From assembly GCF_018860165.1 (NCBI RefSeq), contig NZ_JAHKNG010000015.1:22933-86932 (forward strand): a stretch of DNA of 64,000 nucleotides, given 5' to 3'. The DNA comes from Paracoccus marinaquae. GTDB taxonomy: Bacteria; Pseudomonadota; Alphaproteobacteria; Rhodobacterales; Rhodobacteraceae. A program made the translations under genes and the position numbers. Position 1 is the stretch's first letter; each line of letters opens with the position of its first letter. Positions 42,311 through 51,576 of the stretch are shown here, piece by piece. Under the pieces are notes generated by a model. The model did no database searches. It saw only the letters and a list, made by a program, of their open reading frames with translations, and was not told where the DNA came from.

Positions 42311-43723
42311 CTACAGCTGCCGCAGCCGTGACAGCGCCTCGGCCCAACCGGGGATCAGCGCGGGATCGGGCTCGAAGCGGGCAGCAATCGCGGGCGGGGT
42401 CAGCACCTCGGACCCGGCACCGGTTGCCGCCATCAGCCCCAGCCGTGCCGCGCCGAAGCCCGCGCCGGTCTCGGCCCCCGCCGGCCGCAGGACGGGAACG
42501 CCCGTCGCCTGAGCCAGCATCGACAGCCACAGGTCCGAACGCGCCCCCCCGCCCATGGCGATCAGCGCATCGGCCCCGCCACCGGCCGCACGCAGCGCGG
42601 CCATGTTCTCGGCCAGGGCCAGCGCCACCCCCTCCAGCACGGCGCGGGTCATCTGCGGCCGGCTGCTGCGCGAGGACAGGCCGGTGAAGGTCGCCCTCAG
42701 CGTCGGGTCGTTCAGGGGGGTGCGCTCGCCCGACAGATAGGGCCAGAAGGCAATGCGGCCCGGCAGGGCGGGGGCGGGATCAAGTTCGGCCAGCAGTTCG
42801 GGCGCCGGGCGGCCGCAGATGCCGGACCACCATTCCAGGCAACCCGCCGCCGACAGGATCACCCCCATCTGGTGGCACTGACCGGGCAGGGCGTAGCAGA
42901 AGGCGTGGATGGCGGTCTCGGGCGCGGGCAGAAAGCGGTCGGTGGCCGCGAAGATCACCCCCGAGGTTCCCAGCGAAACCAGCCCCGGTCCCGGCCCGGT
43001 GATCCCCGCGCCGATGGCGGTGGCGGCATTGTCGCCGGCCCCGCCCGCGACGGGAATGCCGGCCGGCAGGCCCAGCTCGGCCGCCACCTTGGGGCGCAGA
43101 TGTCCGGCGATCTGGCTGCCCTCGGCCAGGGCGGGCATCATCGTCCGGTCGAGGCCGGTCGCGCTCAGAAGCGCATCCGACCAGTCACGCCGGGCCGGAT
43201 CGAACCAGGCCGTGCCCGAGGCGTCGGACATGTCGCTGATCGCCTCGCCGGTCAGCCACAGACGCAGATAGTCCTTGGGCAACAGGATCCGCGTGATACG
43301 GGAAAACAGGTCGGGTTCGTGCCGCTGCATCCAGACCAGTTTCGGGGCGGTGAAGCCGGCGAAGACGATATTGCCGGTGATGGCACGGAACTGCGGATCG
43401 GCGTCCAGCTGTGCCGCCTCGTCCGAGGCGCGCCCGTCATTCCACAGGATCGCCGGGCGCAAAACCCGATCCGAGGCATCAAGGCAGACCGCGCCATGCA
43501 TCTGCCCCGAAAGCCCGATCCCCGCGACCCTGTCCAGCGGCAGGGCAAGATCCCCGATCGCGGCGCGGGTGGCCTCGATCCAGTCCTGCGGCTGCTGTTC
43601 CGACCATCCCGGCTTCGGGGTGTCGACGCCCAGCCGGGCATGGCCGGTCCCGCATACCGCATGGCTGTCGTCGATCAGCACCACTTTGACGCCCGAAGTG
43701 CCCAGATCGATTCCCAGAAACAT
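42311..43723 (-). CDS. xylB: Xylulokinase
   Basis: FGGY sugar kinase, 470 aa; phosphorylates D-xylulose. Phosphate-1 motif GIDLGTSGVKV (4-14), catalytic Asp in LWNDGRASDEA, GGAGDNAATAIG, and the adenine-binding GGGARSDLWLSM late in the chain. XylB is the best match by eye (SGQMHGAVCLD). No xylA or transporter is beside it, so it may belong to a pentitol route elsewhere. Confidence 0.9.
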   Translation of the reverse strand: MFLGIDLGTSGVKVVLIDDSHAVCGTGHARLGVDTPKPGWSEQQPQDWIEATRAAIGDLALPLDRVAGIGLSGQMHGAVCLDASDRVLRPAILWNDGRASDEAAQLDADPQFRAITGNIVFAGFTAPKLVWMQRHEPDLFSRITRILLPKDYLRLWLTGEAISDMSDASGTAWFDPARRDWSDALLSATGLDRTMMPALAEGSQIAGHLRPKVAAELGLPAGIPVAGGAGDNAATAIGAGITGPGPGLVSLGTSGVIFAATDRFLPAPETAIHAFCYALPGQCHQMGVILSAAGCLEWWSGICGRPAPELLAELDPAPALPGRIAFWPYLSGERTPLNDPTLRATFTGLSSRSSRPQMTRAVLEGVALALAENMAALRAAGGGADALIAMGGGARSDLWLSMLAQATGVPVLRPAGAETGAGFGAARLGLMAATGAGSEVLTPPAIAARFEPDPALIPGWAEALSRLRQL

Positions 43724-43813
43724 GGCCGCCCTCCCTCGCTGATGGCGACTGTGAGCGATTTGTCCGGGCGATGCCAGAGGGGCAGGTGGCCCCCGGGTCC
43801 GCAGCGGTCGCGT

Positions 43814-45034
43814 CTAGTCGCGCAGCATGCCCATCAGATACCAGGCAAGGGCCGAACAGATCAGCGTCGCAATGATGACCGGCAGGGCGGTGCCGTCATA
43901 AAGCAGGCCGACCGGGGCGGCGATCAACGTGGCCAGCAAGGTCGAGGTCGCGGAGACGATCGAGGCGGCCATGCCGGCGATATGGCCCATGCGCTGCAGG
44001 GCCAGCGCATTCAGGTTGCCGAAGGTCACGCCGGCCATGAAGAACACGCTGACGCACCAGATGAAGAAGGCCGGGAATTGCAGGGCTTCCGGCAGCAGCC
44101 CGCCGCCGACCAGAACCAGCATCACCGCGCTGACGCAGGTCTGCATGATATAGGCCCATTTCGCGATGCGCCGCATGCCGAAGCGGGTGACGAAGGCCGC
44201 GTTCAGCACCGTGCCGGCACCCGACAGCAGCGCCATCGCCGCGAACCATGAGGGGAAGGCGTCGCCCTTGCCATAGGCCTCGCCGAACAGCTGCTGGGCC
44301 GAGGACAAAAGCCCGAACATCTGCCCGAACCCCAGCGTCAGGATCAGCGTGCACAGGACCACGTGACGGTCGGTCAGCACCTCGCGCGCGGCTTCTTTCA
44401 GTGGGCCTGCGCGCAGCGGACGGCGGCGCTCGGGGGGCAGGGTCTCGGCCTGGCGCAGGTTCAGCCAGGTGCTGCCGATCACCGCGAAGATCAGGAAGCC
44501 GATGAAGACGCCGTGCCAGCCGGCCAGCCAGATCATGCCCTGGCCGATCGAGGGGGCCAGCGCCGGGATGATGATGAAGACCATCATCACGATGCTGGTG
44601 ATCCGCGCCATCTCGCGCCCCTCATAGAGGTCGCGCACCAGCGCCAGCCCGACGATGCGCGGCCCGGCGGCGCCGAGGCCCTGGACGAAGCGCGCGGCCA
44701 GAAGCACCTCGATCGAGTTGGCGAAGATCGCCACCACGGCCGCCGCGGCATAGATGGCGAAGCCGATGGTGATGGCGCGCTTCCGGCCGATGGCGTCCGA
44801 GATCGGGCCGGCAAACAGCGTGCCCAGCCCCATGCCGGCCACGAAGGCGGTCAGGATCAGCTGTGCCCGGTTCACGTTCTCGGGTGTCAGCTGCGCCGCG
44901 ATCTCGGGCAGGGCCGGCAGCATCGCGTCGATCGAGAAGGCGATGGTGGCGAACAGGAAGGCCAGCATCGTGATGAATTCGGGCATCGGCAGACGCTGTT
45001 GCGGCGCCTGCTGGAAGTGGACGGTCTGAGTCAT
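43814..45034 (-). CDS. MFS multidrug efflux protein, Bcr/CflA type
   Basis: 406-aa, twelve-helix major facilitator of the Bcr/CflA drug-proton antiporter group. Motif A GPISDAIGRKRAI is between helices 2 and 3, and the RFVQGLGAAGPRIVGLALVRD stretch in helix 4 is typical of this group. Substrate unknown. 66 bases separate it from the DsbA-like gene. Confidence 0.88.
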   Translation of the reverse strand: MTQTVHFQQAPQQRLPMPEFITMLAFLFATIAFSIDAMLPALPEIAAQLTPENVNRAQLILTAFVAGMGLGTLFAGPISDAIGRKRAITIGFAIYAAAAVVAIFANSIEVLLAARFVQGLGAAGPRIVGLALVRDLYEGREMARITSIVMMVFIIIPALAPSIGQGMIWLAGWHGVFIGFLIFAVIGSTWLNLRQAETLPPERRRPLRAGPLKEAAREVLTDRHVVLCTLILTLGFGQMFGLLSSAQQLFGEAYGKGDAFPSWFAAMALLSGAGTVLNAAFVTRFGMRRIAKWAYIMQTCVSAVMLVLVGGGLLPEALQFPAFFIWCVSVFFMAGVTFGNLNALALQRMGHIAGMAASIVSATSTLLATLIAAPVGLLYDGTALPVIIATLICSALAWYLMGMLRD

Positions 45035-45100
45035 CGCGCACCTGTGGCTGAGGCGCTGCCATAGCCGGAACTTGCATTTCGTGCAAGTCTGGCCGCTGCG

Positions 45101-45724
45101 TTACATCGGTTGTGCCGTCAGTTCGTCGATCACCTTCTGCCAAAGATCGGCCGGCTGCGCACCGCTGACGACATGGCGATGGGCAACGATGAAGGTCGGC
45201 ACCGAATTGATGCCGCGCTCGCGCGCATGGGCCTCGCGGCTGGCGATCTCGTCGCGGTCGGCGTCGCCCTCCAGAAGCTGCGCGATCAAGGTCTGATCCA
45301 ACCCCGCGGCCCCGGCGATGCGGGCCAGTTCGGCCCTGTCGCCGATATCGCGGGCCTCCTGCCAATGGGCGCGCAAGAGGCCCGACATGACGCGGCTTTG
45401 CGCACCCTCGAGCCCGGCCCAGTGCATCAGCCGGTGTGCATCGGTCGTGTCCGGCTCGCGCGCGGACGGGTTCAGGGTCAGGCCCAGTTGCGCCGCGCGT
45501 TCGGCCACCGCGCGCGAGGCCTCTTGCGCCCGGTCGCCCAGCTTGGCCTTCAGATAGTCGATCCGGTCCATGCCGCCGGGCGGCATCTGCGGGTTCAAGC
45601 GGAACGGGTGCCAGGCGATCTGGAACGGGTGGCCGGGGCGGCTTTCCAGCGCCCGGTCCAGTTCCAGCTTGCCGATCAGGCACCAGGGGCAGACTGGATC
45701 GGCGAAGATGTCGAGCGGGATCAT
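45101..45724 (-). CDS. DsbA family oxidoreductase (FrnE-like)
   Basis: 207-aa thioredoxin-fold protein with active site Cys12-Pro-Trp-Cys15 and the helical insert of the FrnE/2-hydroxychromene-2-carboxylate isomerase group; cis-Pro loop INSVPTFIV (about 172-180). No signal peptide, so cytoplasmic. Its ATG overlaps the acyl-CoA ligase stop by four bases, coupling the two. Confidence 0.88.
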   Translation of the reverse strand: MIPLDIFADPVCPWCLIGKLELDRALESRPGHPFQIAWHPFRLNPQMPPGGMDRIDYLKAKLGDRAQEASRAVAERAAQLGLTLNPSAREPDTTDAHRLMHWAGLEGAQSRVMSGLLRAHWQEARDIGDRAELARIAGAAGLDQTLIAQLLEGDADRDEIASREAHARERGINSVPTFIVAHRHVVSGAQPADLWQKVIDELTAQPM

Positions 45725-47187
45725 GCCGGGGTCCTTCGATGCGTCTCGCGCAGGGCGCGGCGGTTGATCTTGCCGGTGGGGGTGCGGGGCAGGGCGTCCA
45801 GCCGGATGTAGTCGCGCGGCTGCTTGTACCGCGCGAGGCCGGATTCGGCCAGTGTGCGCAGGGCCTCGGCTTCGGCCGGGCCGGTCCAGAAGGCGGCGAT
45901 GATGCTGCTGCCGGGGCCGACCTCGATTTCCGCCACGGCCACCTCGCCGGCCTGCGGATGGGCGGCCAGGACCTCTTCGATCTCGGGCGGGGCGACGCGG
46001 AAGCCGCCGGCATTCATGATGTCGTCGGCGCGGCCAAGAAGGGTGATCGCGCCAGCCTCATCGGCCTGCGCCTGATCGCCGGTCAGGAACCAGTCGTCGT
46101 GAAAGCGCGCGGCGGTATCCTCAGGCTGGCCGAGATAGCCCAGGAACAGGCCCGGATCGTCACGCCGGACCGCCAGGGCGCCGGGCTGACCGGGGGGCAG
46201 CGGCTGGCCGTCGGGGGCAAGGATGGCGACATGGCGGCCGGGTTGGGGAAAGCCTGCGGTGCCCGCGGGCGCCGGCCGCGACGGGCTGCCCGAGATGAAT
46301 GTGGACAGTTCGGAGGCGCCCATCGCCTCGTGCAGATCGGTGCCGGTGCGGGATTGCCAGGCGTCGCGCAGGGCGGGGTCCAGCCGCTCGCCCGCGGCGA
46401 GGCCATGACGCAGGCTGGCGATGGGGCGCCAGTCGGCCCGCAACAGGCGGCGAAAGATGCCGGGTGCGCCGGCAAGGATGGTCGCGCCATGCCGCCCGGC
46501 CAGAAGCGGAAGCTGCTCGATCGCGGTGCCCTCGGCCGGGATCAGCGCCGTGGCGCCGAGGGTCCAGGGGTCCATCAGCCCGGTGCCCAGCGTGAAGGTC
46601 CAGTTGAAGGCGCCGGCATGCATCATCCGGTCGTCGTCGCTGAGGCTATACCAGCCGGCGAACATCATCCGGCGGGCAAGGATGGCGCGATGGGCATGCA
46701 TCACCGCGCGCGGCTGGCCGGAACTGCCCGAGGTATAGATGATATAGGCCAGCCGGTCCGGATCGCCGGTCGCGAACCCGGCCGGGGGCAGGTCCGCAAA
46801 GGCCGACAGGGTGGCTTCGGTCAGCAGCGGGGCGGGATGGTCGGGCAGGGCCACGCCGGCGCCCCCGACGACCATGGCGGGACCGATCTCGGCGGCGATC
46901 TTCGTCACCTCGCGCGCGGTCAGCATGGCCGAGGTCGGCACCGGCACGATGCCGGCCGCGATGGCGCCGAGATAGGCCACCGGAAAGCCCGGCGTATTGC
47001 CCAGCCGCATCAGCAGCCGGTCGCCCGGTTCCAACCCCGCCCGCAGCAGGCCGGTGGCGGTGCCGCGCACGGCGGCGATCAGTCTGGCATAGGACCAGCG
47101 TTCCGCACGCGCCGGGCCGATGACCGACAGGGCCAGCTTGTCAGGTGTCGCGGCGCCCGCGCGCAGGACATGTTCGGCAAGGTTCAT
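45721..47187 (-). CDS. AMP-forming acyl-CoA synthetase (benzoate-CoA-ligase-like)
   Basis: 488 aa from ATG 47187 (another ATG at 47190 is closer to GGAGG). Adenylate-forming enzyme: P-loop YTSGSSGQPRAVMH (about 153-166), acid-binding MGASELSTFI, LTGDQAQADEAG, hinge GRADDIMNAGGFRV and the catalytic Lys in TGKINRRAL at the end. It looks nearest the benzoate-type ligases, but the acid cannot be named from sequence alone. Operon with the DsbA-like gene. Confidence 0.87.
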   Translation of the reverse strand: MNLAEHVLRAGAATPDKLALSVIGPARAERWSYARLIAAVRGTATGLLRAGLEPGDRLLMRLGNTPGFPVAYLGAIAAGIVPVPTSAMLTAREVTKIAAEIGPAMVVGGAGVALPDHPAPLLTEATLSAFADLPPAGFATGDPDRLAYIIYTSGSSGQPRAVMHAHRAILARRMMFAGWYSLSDDDRMMHAGAFNWTFTLGTGLMDPWTLGATALIPAEGTAIEQLPLLAGRHGATILAGAPGIFRRLLRADWRPIASLRHGLAAGERLDPALRDAWQSRTGTDLHEAMGASELSTFISGSPSRPAPAGTAGFPQPGRHVAILAPDGQPLPPGQPGALAVRRDDPGLFLGYLGQPEDTAARFHDDWFLTGDQAQADEAGAITLLGRADDIMNAGGFRVAPPEIEEVLAAHPQAGEVAVAEIEVGPGSSIIAAFWTGPAEAEALRTLAESGLARYKQPRDYIRLDALPRTPTGKINRRALRETHRRTPA

Positions 47188-47230
47188 CATCCGCCTCCGG
47201 GTCTGGAACAGGGGGCGTTAAAGCAAAGAA

Positions 47231-47256
47231 AAACGGCCCGCGCAAACGGGCCGTTT
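47231..47256 (-). terminator. Rho-independent terminator of the cold-shock gene
   Basis: 10-bp perfect stem AAACGGCCCG / CGGGCCGTTT with loop CGCAAA; on the minus strand it is followed by TTTTTCTTTGC. It is placed just after the csp stop. Confidence 0.85.
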
Positions 47257-47282
47257 CCATGTCAGTGCCAGACGCGGCTGGA

Positions 47283-47489
47283 TCAGAGCAGTTTCAGATC
47301 GCTGGCCGAGGCGCGGCCGTCACGGCCCGACTGCAGCTCATATGCGATCTTCTGATTGTCCTTCAGTCCGGTCAGCCCGGCGCGTTCCACCGCCGAGATA
47401 TGCACGAACACGTCCTTGCCGCCCTCATCGGGGGCAATGAAGCCATAGCCTTTGGTGGCGTTGAACCATTTCACCGTTCCGGTCGCCAT
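47283..47489 (-). CDS. Cold-shock protein (CspA family)
   Basis: 68-aa single cold-shock domain: [20 protein letters not shown] with RNP1 (KGYGFI) and RNP2 (VFVHI), an RNA chaperone. AAGGAGAG precedes ATG 47489. It is followed by a strong terminator at 47231-47256, so it is a single-gene unit. The 208 bases back to thrS likely hold its leader. Confidence 0.95.
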   Translation of the reverse strand: MATGTVKWFNATKGYGFIAPDEGGKDVFVHISAVERAGLTGLKDNQKIAYELQSGRDGRASASDLKLL

Positions 47490-47697
47490 AACCGTTCTCT
47501 CCTTCAAGTCAATCCCGACGCAGGATTGCGCCAGGCCGTGCAGCCCGCTTTCGGTCTTCCGGCTGCCCAACAGAAGGGAGGCGGTAGAAAGTCTTCGCTC
47601 ACGCTGCGCAGAGGATGAACGAATCGGTCGGAAACGCAAGCAGGAAACGCCCGCAACGTGCGCTGCGAGTGTGACGGCAGGGTAACATCGGCGCTTT

Positions 47698-49644
47698 TCA
47701 GCGCAGATCGGGCGGAGTGGCCTCGGCTTTCAGCAATTCCACCGCATCGATCAAGGGCAGGGACCTGCTGCCCTGCTGGTCGAGGCGACGCATCGAAACA
47801 GTTCGATCTTCAACCTCTTTCATGCCGATGGCAAGAATCGCCGGCACTTTCGAGATGGAATGTTCGCGGACCTTGTAATTGATCTTCTCGTTGCGGGTAT
47901 CGGCCTCGGCCCGCAACCCTGCCGCGCGCAGGGCCGCGACGACCTCATGCACATAGCCGTCCGCATCCGAGACAATCGAGGCGACCACCACCTGCCGCGG
48001 CGTCAGCCACAGCGGCAGCTTGCCGGCATAGTTCTCGATCAGGATGCCGATGAAGCGCTCGAAACTGCCCAGGATCGCCCGATGCAGCATGACCGGGCGG
48101 TGCTTGCCCCCGTCCTCGCCGATATATTCGGCATCAAGCCGCACCGGCAGGTTGAAATCGGCCTGGAAGGTGCCGCATTGCCATTCGCGGCCGATGGCGT
48201 CGGTCAGCTTGAAATCCAGTTTCGGCCCGTAGAAGGCGCCTTCGCCCGGATCGACCTCGAAATCGTTGCGGATCTTCAGGATGGCGTTTTCCAGCGCGCT
48301 TTCGGCCTTGTCCCAGACCTCGTCCGACCCCACCCGCACCTCGGGGCGCGTCGACAGCTTGATGTCGAATTTCTGGAAGCCCAGATCGGCATAGACCGAA
48401 CTCAGCAATTCCAGAAAGCCCGCGCATTCGGCCTCGATCTGGTCCTCGGTGCAGAAGATATGCGCGTCGTCCTGAACGAAGCCCCGCACCCGCATCAGCC
48501 CGTGCATCGAGCCCGATGATTCGTAGCGGTGGCAGGATCCGAACTCGGCCAGCCGCAGCGGCAGGTCGCGATAGGATTTCAGGCCCTGGTTGTAGACCTG
48601 CACATGGCAGGGGCAGTTCATCGGCTTCAGCGCGTTGATCCGCTTTTCGCGGGCGCCCTCCTCGTCGACCTCGACCAGGAACATGTTCTCGCGATAGGCC
48701 TCCCAATGGCCCGACTTCTCCCACAGGATGCGGTCCACGACCTGCGGCGTCTTGATCTCCTTGTAGCCCGCCGCGATCAGGCGGCGGCGCATATAGGCTT
48801 CCAGCTCGCGATACATCGTCCAGCCGTTCGGATGCCAGAAGACCATGCCGGGGGCTTCTTCCTGGAAATGGAACAGCTCCATCTCGCGGCCCAGCTTGCG
48901 GTGGTCGCGCCTGGCGGCCTCTTCCAGCACGTGCAGATGTGCCTTCAGGTCGTCGCGGTTGCGGAAGGCGACGCCGTAGATGCGCTGCAGCATCGGGCGC
49001 GAGGCATCGCCCAGCCAGTAGGCCCCGGCCACATGGCTCAGGCGGAAGGCATCGGCGGGCAGTTGGCCGGTATTCTGCAGGTGCGGCCCGCGGCACAGGT
49101 CCTGCCAGTCGCCGTGCCAGTACATCCGCAGGTCCTCGCCCTCGGGGATGCGGTCGATCAGTTCCAGCTTGAAGGGCTCGTTCGCGGCCTTGTAATGGGC
49201 GATGGCGCGGTCGCGGTCCCAGACCTCGGTGCGGACCGGGTCGCGGGCGGCGATGATCTCTTTCATCTTCGCCTCGATCTGGCCCAGATCCTCGGGCGTG
49301 AAGGGTTCGGCCCGGTCGAAGTCGTAGAACCAGCCGAAATCGCGGACGGGGCCGATGGTGACCTTCACATCGGGCCAGATTTCCTGCACCGCGCGGGCCA
49401 TGACATGGGCGAAGTCGTGCCGGATCAGTTCCAGCGCCTGCGCCTCGTCCTTCAGGCTGTGGATGCTGATCGCGCCGCTTGCGGTGATCGGCCAGGCCAG
49501 ATCGATATGGCGACCGTCGAGACTGGCCGAGATCGCGCGCTTGGCCAGGCTGGGGGCGATGCTTTCGGCGACCTCGGCGGCGGTGATGCCGGCGGGATAG
49601 TCGCGCGCATTGCCATCGGGGAAGGTCAGGGAAATCTGGGACAT
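47698..49644 (-). CDS. thrS: Threonyl-tRNA synthetase
   Basis: Class II synthetase with proofreading, 648 aa. N-terminal TGS-type domain (1-60), editing domain with [11 protein letters not shown] (His-x3-His), catalytic core with zinc ligand Cys in [10 protein letters not shown], motif 2-like [20 protein letters not shown], motif 3-like [16 protein letters not shown], and a C-terminal anticodon-binding domain. Full length, no frameshift. Confidence 0.97.
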   Translation of the reverse strand: MSQISLTFPDGNARDYPAGITAAEVAESIAPSLAKRAISASLDGRHIDLAWPITASGAISIHSLKDEAQALELIRHDFAHVMARAVQEIWPDVKVTIGPVRDFGWFYDFDRAEPFTPEDLGQIEAKMKEIIAARDPVRTEVWDRDRAIAHYKAANEPFKLELIDRIPEGEDLRMYWHGDWQDLCRGPHLQNTGQLPADAFRLSHVAGAYWLGDASRPMLQRIYGVAFRNRDDLKAHLHVLEEAARRDHRKLGREMELFHFQEEAPGMVFWHPNGWTMYRELEAYMRRRLIAAGYKEIKTPQVVDRILWEKSGHWEAYRENMFLVEVDEEGAREKRINALKPMNCPCHVQVYNQGLKSYRDLPLRLAEFGSCHRYESSGSMHGLMRVRGFVQDDAHIFCTEDQIEAECAGFLELLSSVYADLGFQKFDIKLSTRPEVRVGSDEVWDKAESALENAILKIRNDFEVDPGEGAFYGPKLDFKLTDAIGREWQCGTFQADFNLPVRLDAEYIGEDGGKHRPVMLHRAILGSFERFIGILIENYAGKLPLWLTPRQVVVASIVSDADGYVHEVVAALRAAGLRAEADTRNEKINYKVREHSISKVPAILAIGMKEVEDRTVSMRRLDQQGSRSLPLIDAVELLKAEATPPDLR

Positions 49645-49810
49645 GTCGTCCTCCTCGTCGGTTTGGCGCCCACGGAACGCCCGGTTGCGGGTATATTGGA
49701 CCCTGCACTGGACCGCGGCGGACGAAGTGTCAAGGTGACGAACTGTGCGCCTTGGCCCGCCATGGGCGTCATATTATGAAGCGCGGGCAGGCCGCGCGAC
49801 GGGGGCAGGG

Positions 49811-50551
49811 ATGAGCGAATATCTGGACACGGCGCAGGGCCGCCGCATTGCGTATCACCGCAGCATGGGGCGGGGGCCGGGGGTCGTGTTCCTTGGCGGC
49901 TTCAAGTCCGACATGACCGGCACCAAGGCGCTTTACCTGCAGGACTGGGCCGGGGCGCGGGGGCAGGCATTCCTGCGCTTCGACTATTCCGGGCATGGCG
50001 ACAGCAGCGGCCGTTTCGAGGATGGCTGCATCGGCGACTGGGCCGAGGACGCCCATGCCGCGATCGAAAGCCTGACCGAGGGGCCGCAGGTGCTGGTCGG
50101 GTCCAGCATGGGCGGCTGGATCAGCCTGCTGATGGCACGGGCGCTGCCGCATCGCGTGGCCGGGCTGGTGACCATCGCCGCGGCGGCCGATTTCACCGAG
50201 CGCGGCTTCTGGGCCGGGTTCTCCGAGGCGCAGCGGGCGACGCTCATGCGCGATGGCAGGATCGAACTGCCCAGCGAATACGACGACCAGCCCTATGTCA
50301 TCACCCGCCAGTTGATCGAGGAGGGGCGCAAGCAATTGCTGATGACCGGGCCGCTGTCCTTGCCCTTCCCGGTGCGCATGCTGCAGGGCACGGCCGATCT
50401 GGATGTGCCGATGGGCTGGGCGCTGGACCTTCTGGACCATGCCTCGGGCGAGGATATCCGCCTGACGCTGGTCAAGGGCGCCGATCACCGTTTTTCGACC
50501 CCGGACTGCCTGTCCATGATCGCAGGGGCCATCGAGGATGTTCTGGCTTAG
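49811..50551 (+). CDS. Alpha/beta hydrolase, ABHD10-like
   Basis: 246-aa hydrolase fold enzyme. Nucleophile in GSSMGGWISL (about 97-106), acid in ADLDVPMGWA, His in GADHRFSTPD; oxyanion strand FLGGFKSDMTG. This group includes short acyl thioesterases and carboxylesterases, but substrate is unknown. ATG 49811 is chosen for the GGGG run upstream. The end overlaps the next gene by 14 bases. Confidence 0.87.
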   Translation: MSEYLDTAQGRRIAYHRSMGRGPGVVFLGGFKSDMTGTKALYLQDWAGARGQAFLRFDYSGHGDSSGRFEDGCIGDWAEDAHAAIESLTEGPQVLVGSSMGGWISLLMARALPHRVAGLVTIAAAADFTERGFWAGFSEAQRATLMRDGRIELPSEYDDQPYVITRQLIEEGRKQLLMTGPLSLPFPVRMLQGTADLDVPMGWALDLLDHASGEDIRLTLVKGADHRFSTPDCLSMIAGAIEDVLA

Positions 50552-51533
50552 GGCGATGGCCTTTGTCGGGTTTCTGCTGGCACTGGCTCTGGGACTCGTG
50601 CTGGTCTTCGGTCCGCGCGAGCCGGCAGAACTGACCACACCCCGGCTTGAACTGCCCGAGGATCTGGAGGCATGGATCGGCGCGCGCGAGGCTGGTATCC
50701 GCCCGGAAGTCGCCGCCCGGATCGAATGGGCCGGCGAGCCGGGGCGGCAGACCGATCTGGCGCTGGTCTATATCCACGGCTTTACCGGCAGCCCGGCCGA
50801 GTTGCGGCCGATGCCGCAGCAGGTCGCGGCGGAACTGGGGGCCAATCTGTATTCCGTCCGGCTGACCGGGCACGGCCTTGACGGTGCCGCGCTGGCCGAC
50901 GCGCGGCTGTCCGACTGGTGGCGCGACACGGCCGAGGCGATTGCCGTCGCGCAGCGGCTGGGCCGTCGCGTGGTGCTGGTCGGCCTGTCCACCGGTGCCA
51001 CGCTGGCGGCCGAGGCGGCGCTGGATCCCGAACTGGGACCCAGGATCGACGGGGTGGTGCTGATGTCACCGAATTTCGCCGTAAATCATCGCTGGGCATG
51101 GGTGCTGGATCTGCCCTATGCCCGCCCGCTGATCCGGGCAAACATGCGGCGCAGCCGCTGCTTCGAGCCGCAGAACGAGGCCCATGTTTCGGGCTGGACC
51201 TCCTGCTATGCGGTGGAGTCGGCCCTGCCCATGGCGGCCCTGCTGCGCCATGCGCGGGGAACGGATTTCGGGCGGGCGCGACAGCCCGCGCTCTTTGTCT
51301 GGTCCGACAGCGATGCCGTGGTGCGGCCCCGCGCGATCCGGCGTGTGGCGGATCGCTGGGGCGGGCCGGTGACCCGGCTGACGGTCGAGCCGGGGCCGCG
51401 CGACGATGCCGGGGCGCATGTCATCGCCGGCGATGCGCTGTCGCCGGATCTGTCGGTCATGCTGGTCGGGCGGGTTGCGGACTGGATCGCGAAAACTCTG
51501 CCTGCGTCACCGGAAACGGACATACCGGGCTGA
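50538..51533 (+). CDS. Membrane-anchored alpha/beta hydrolase
   Basis: 331-aa hydrolase with an N-terminal membrane segment (about 5-25, AMAFVGFLLALALGLVLVF) and a presumably periplasmic catalytic domain. Oxyanion/HG motif YIHGFTGSPAEL, nucleophile Ser in GLSTGATLAAE, Asp in WSDSDAVV, His in GAHVIAGDA. It overlaps the preceding hydrolase by 14 bases, suggesting coupled expression of two related enzymes on opposite sides of the membrane. Confidence 0.85.
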   Translation: MFWLRAMAFVGFLLALALGLVLVFGPREPAELTTPRLELPEDLEAWIGAREAGIRPEVAARIEWAGEPGRQTDLALVYIHGFTGSPAELRPMPQQVAAELGANLYSVRLTGHGLDGAALADARLSDWWRDTAEAIAVAQRLGRRVVLVGLSTGATLAAEAALDPELGPRIDGVVLMSPNFAVNHRWAWVLDLPYARPLIRANMRRSRCFEPQNEAHVSGWTSCYAVESALPMAALLRHARGTDFGRARQPALFVWSDSDAVVRPRAIRRVADRWGGPVTRLTVEPGPRDDAGAHVIAGDALSPDLSVMLVGRVADWIAKTLPASPETDIPG

Positions 51534-51576
51534 CAAGCGGGTCCTGACTTGACGTGGCCGGTGCCGGCCTCTCGCC

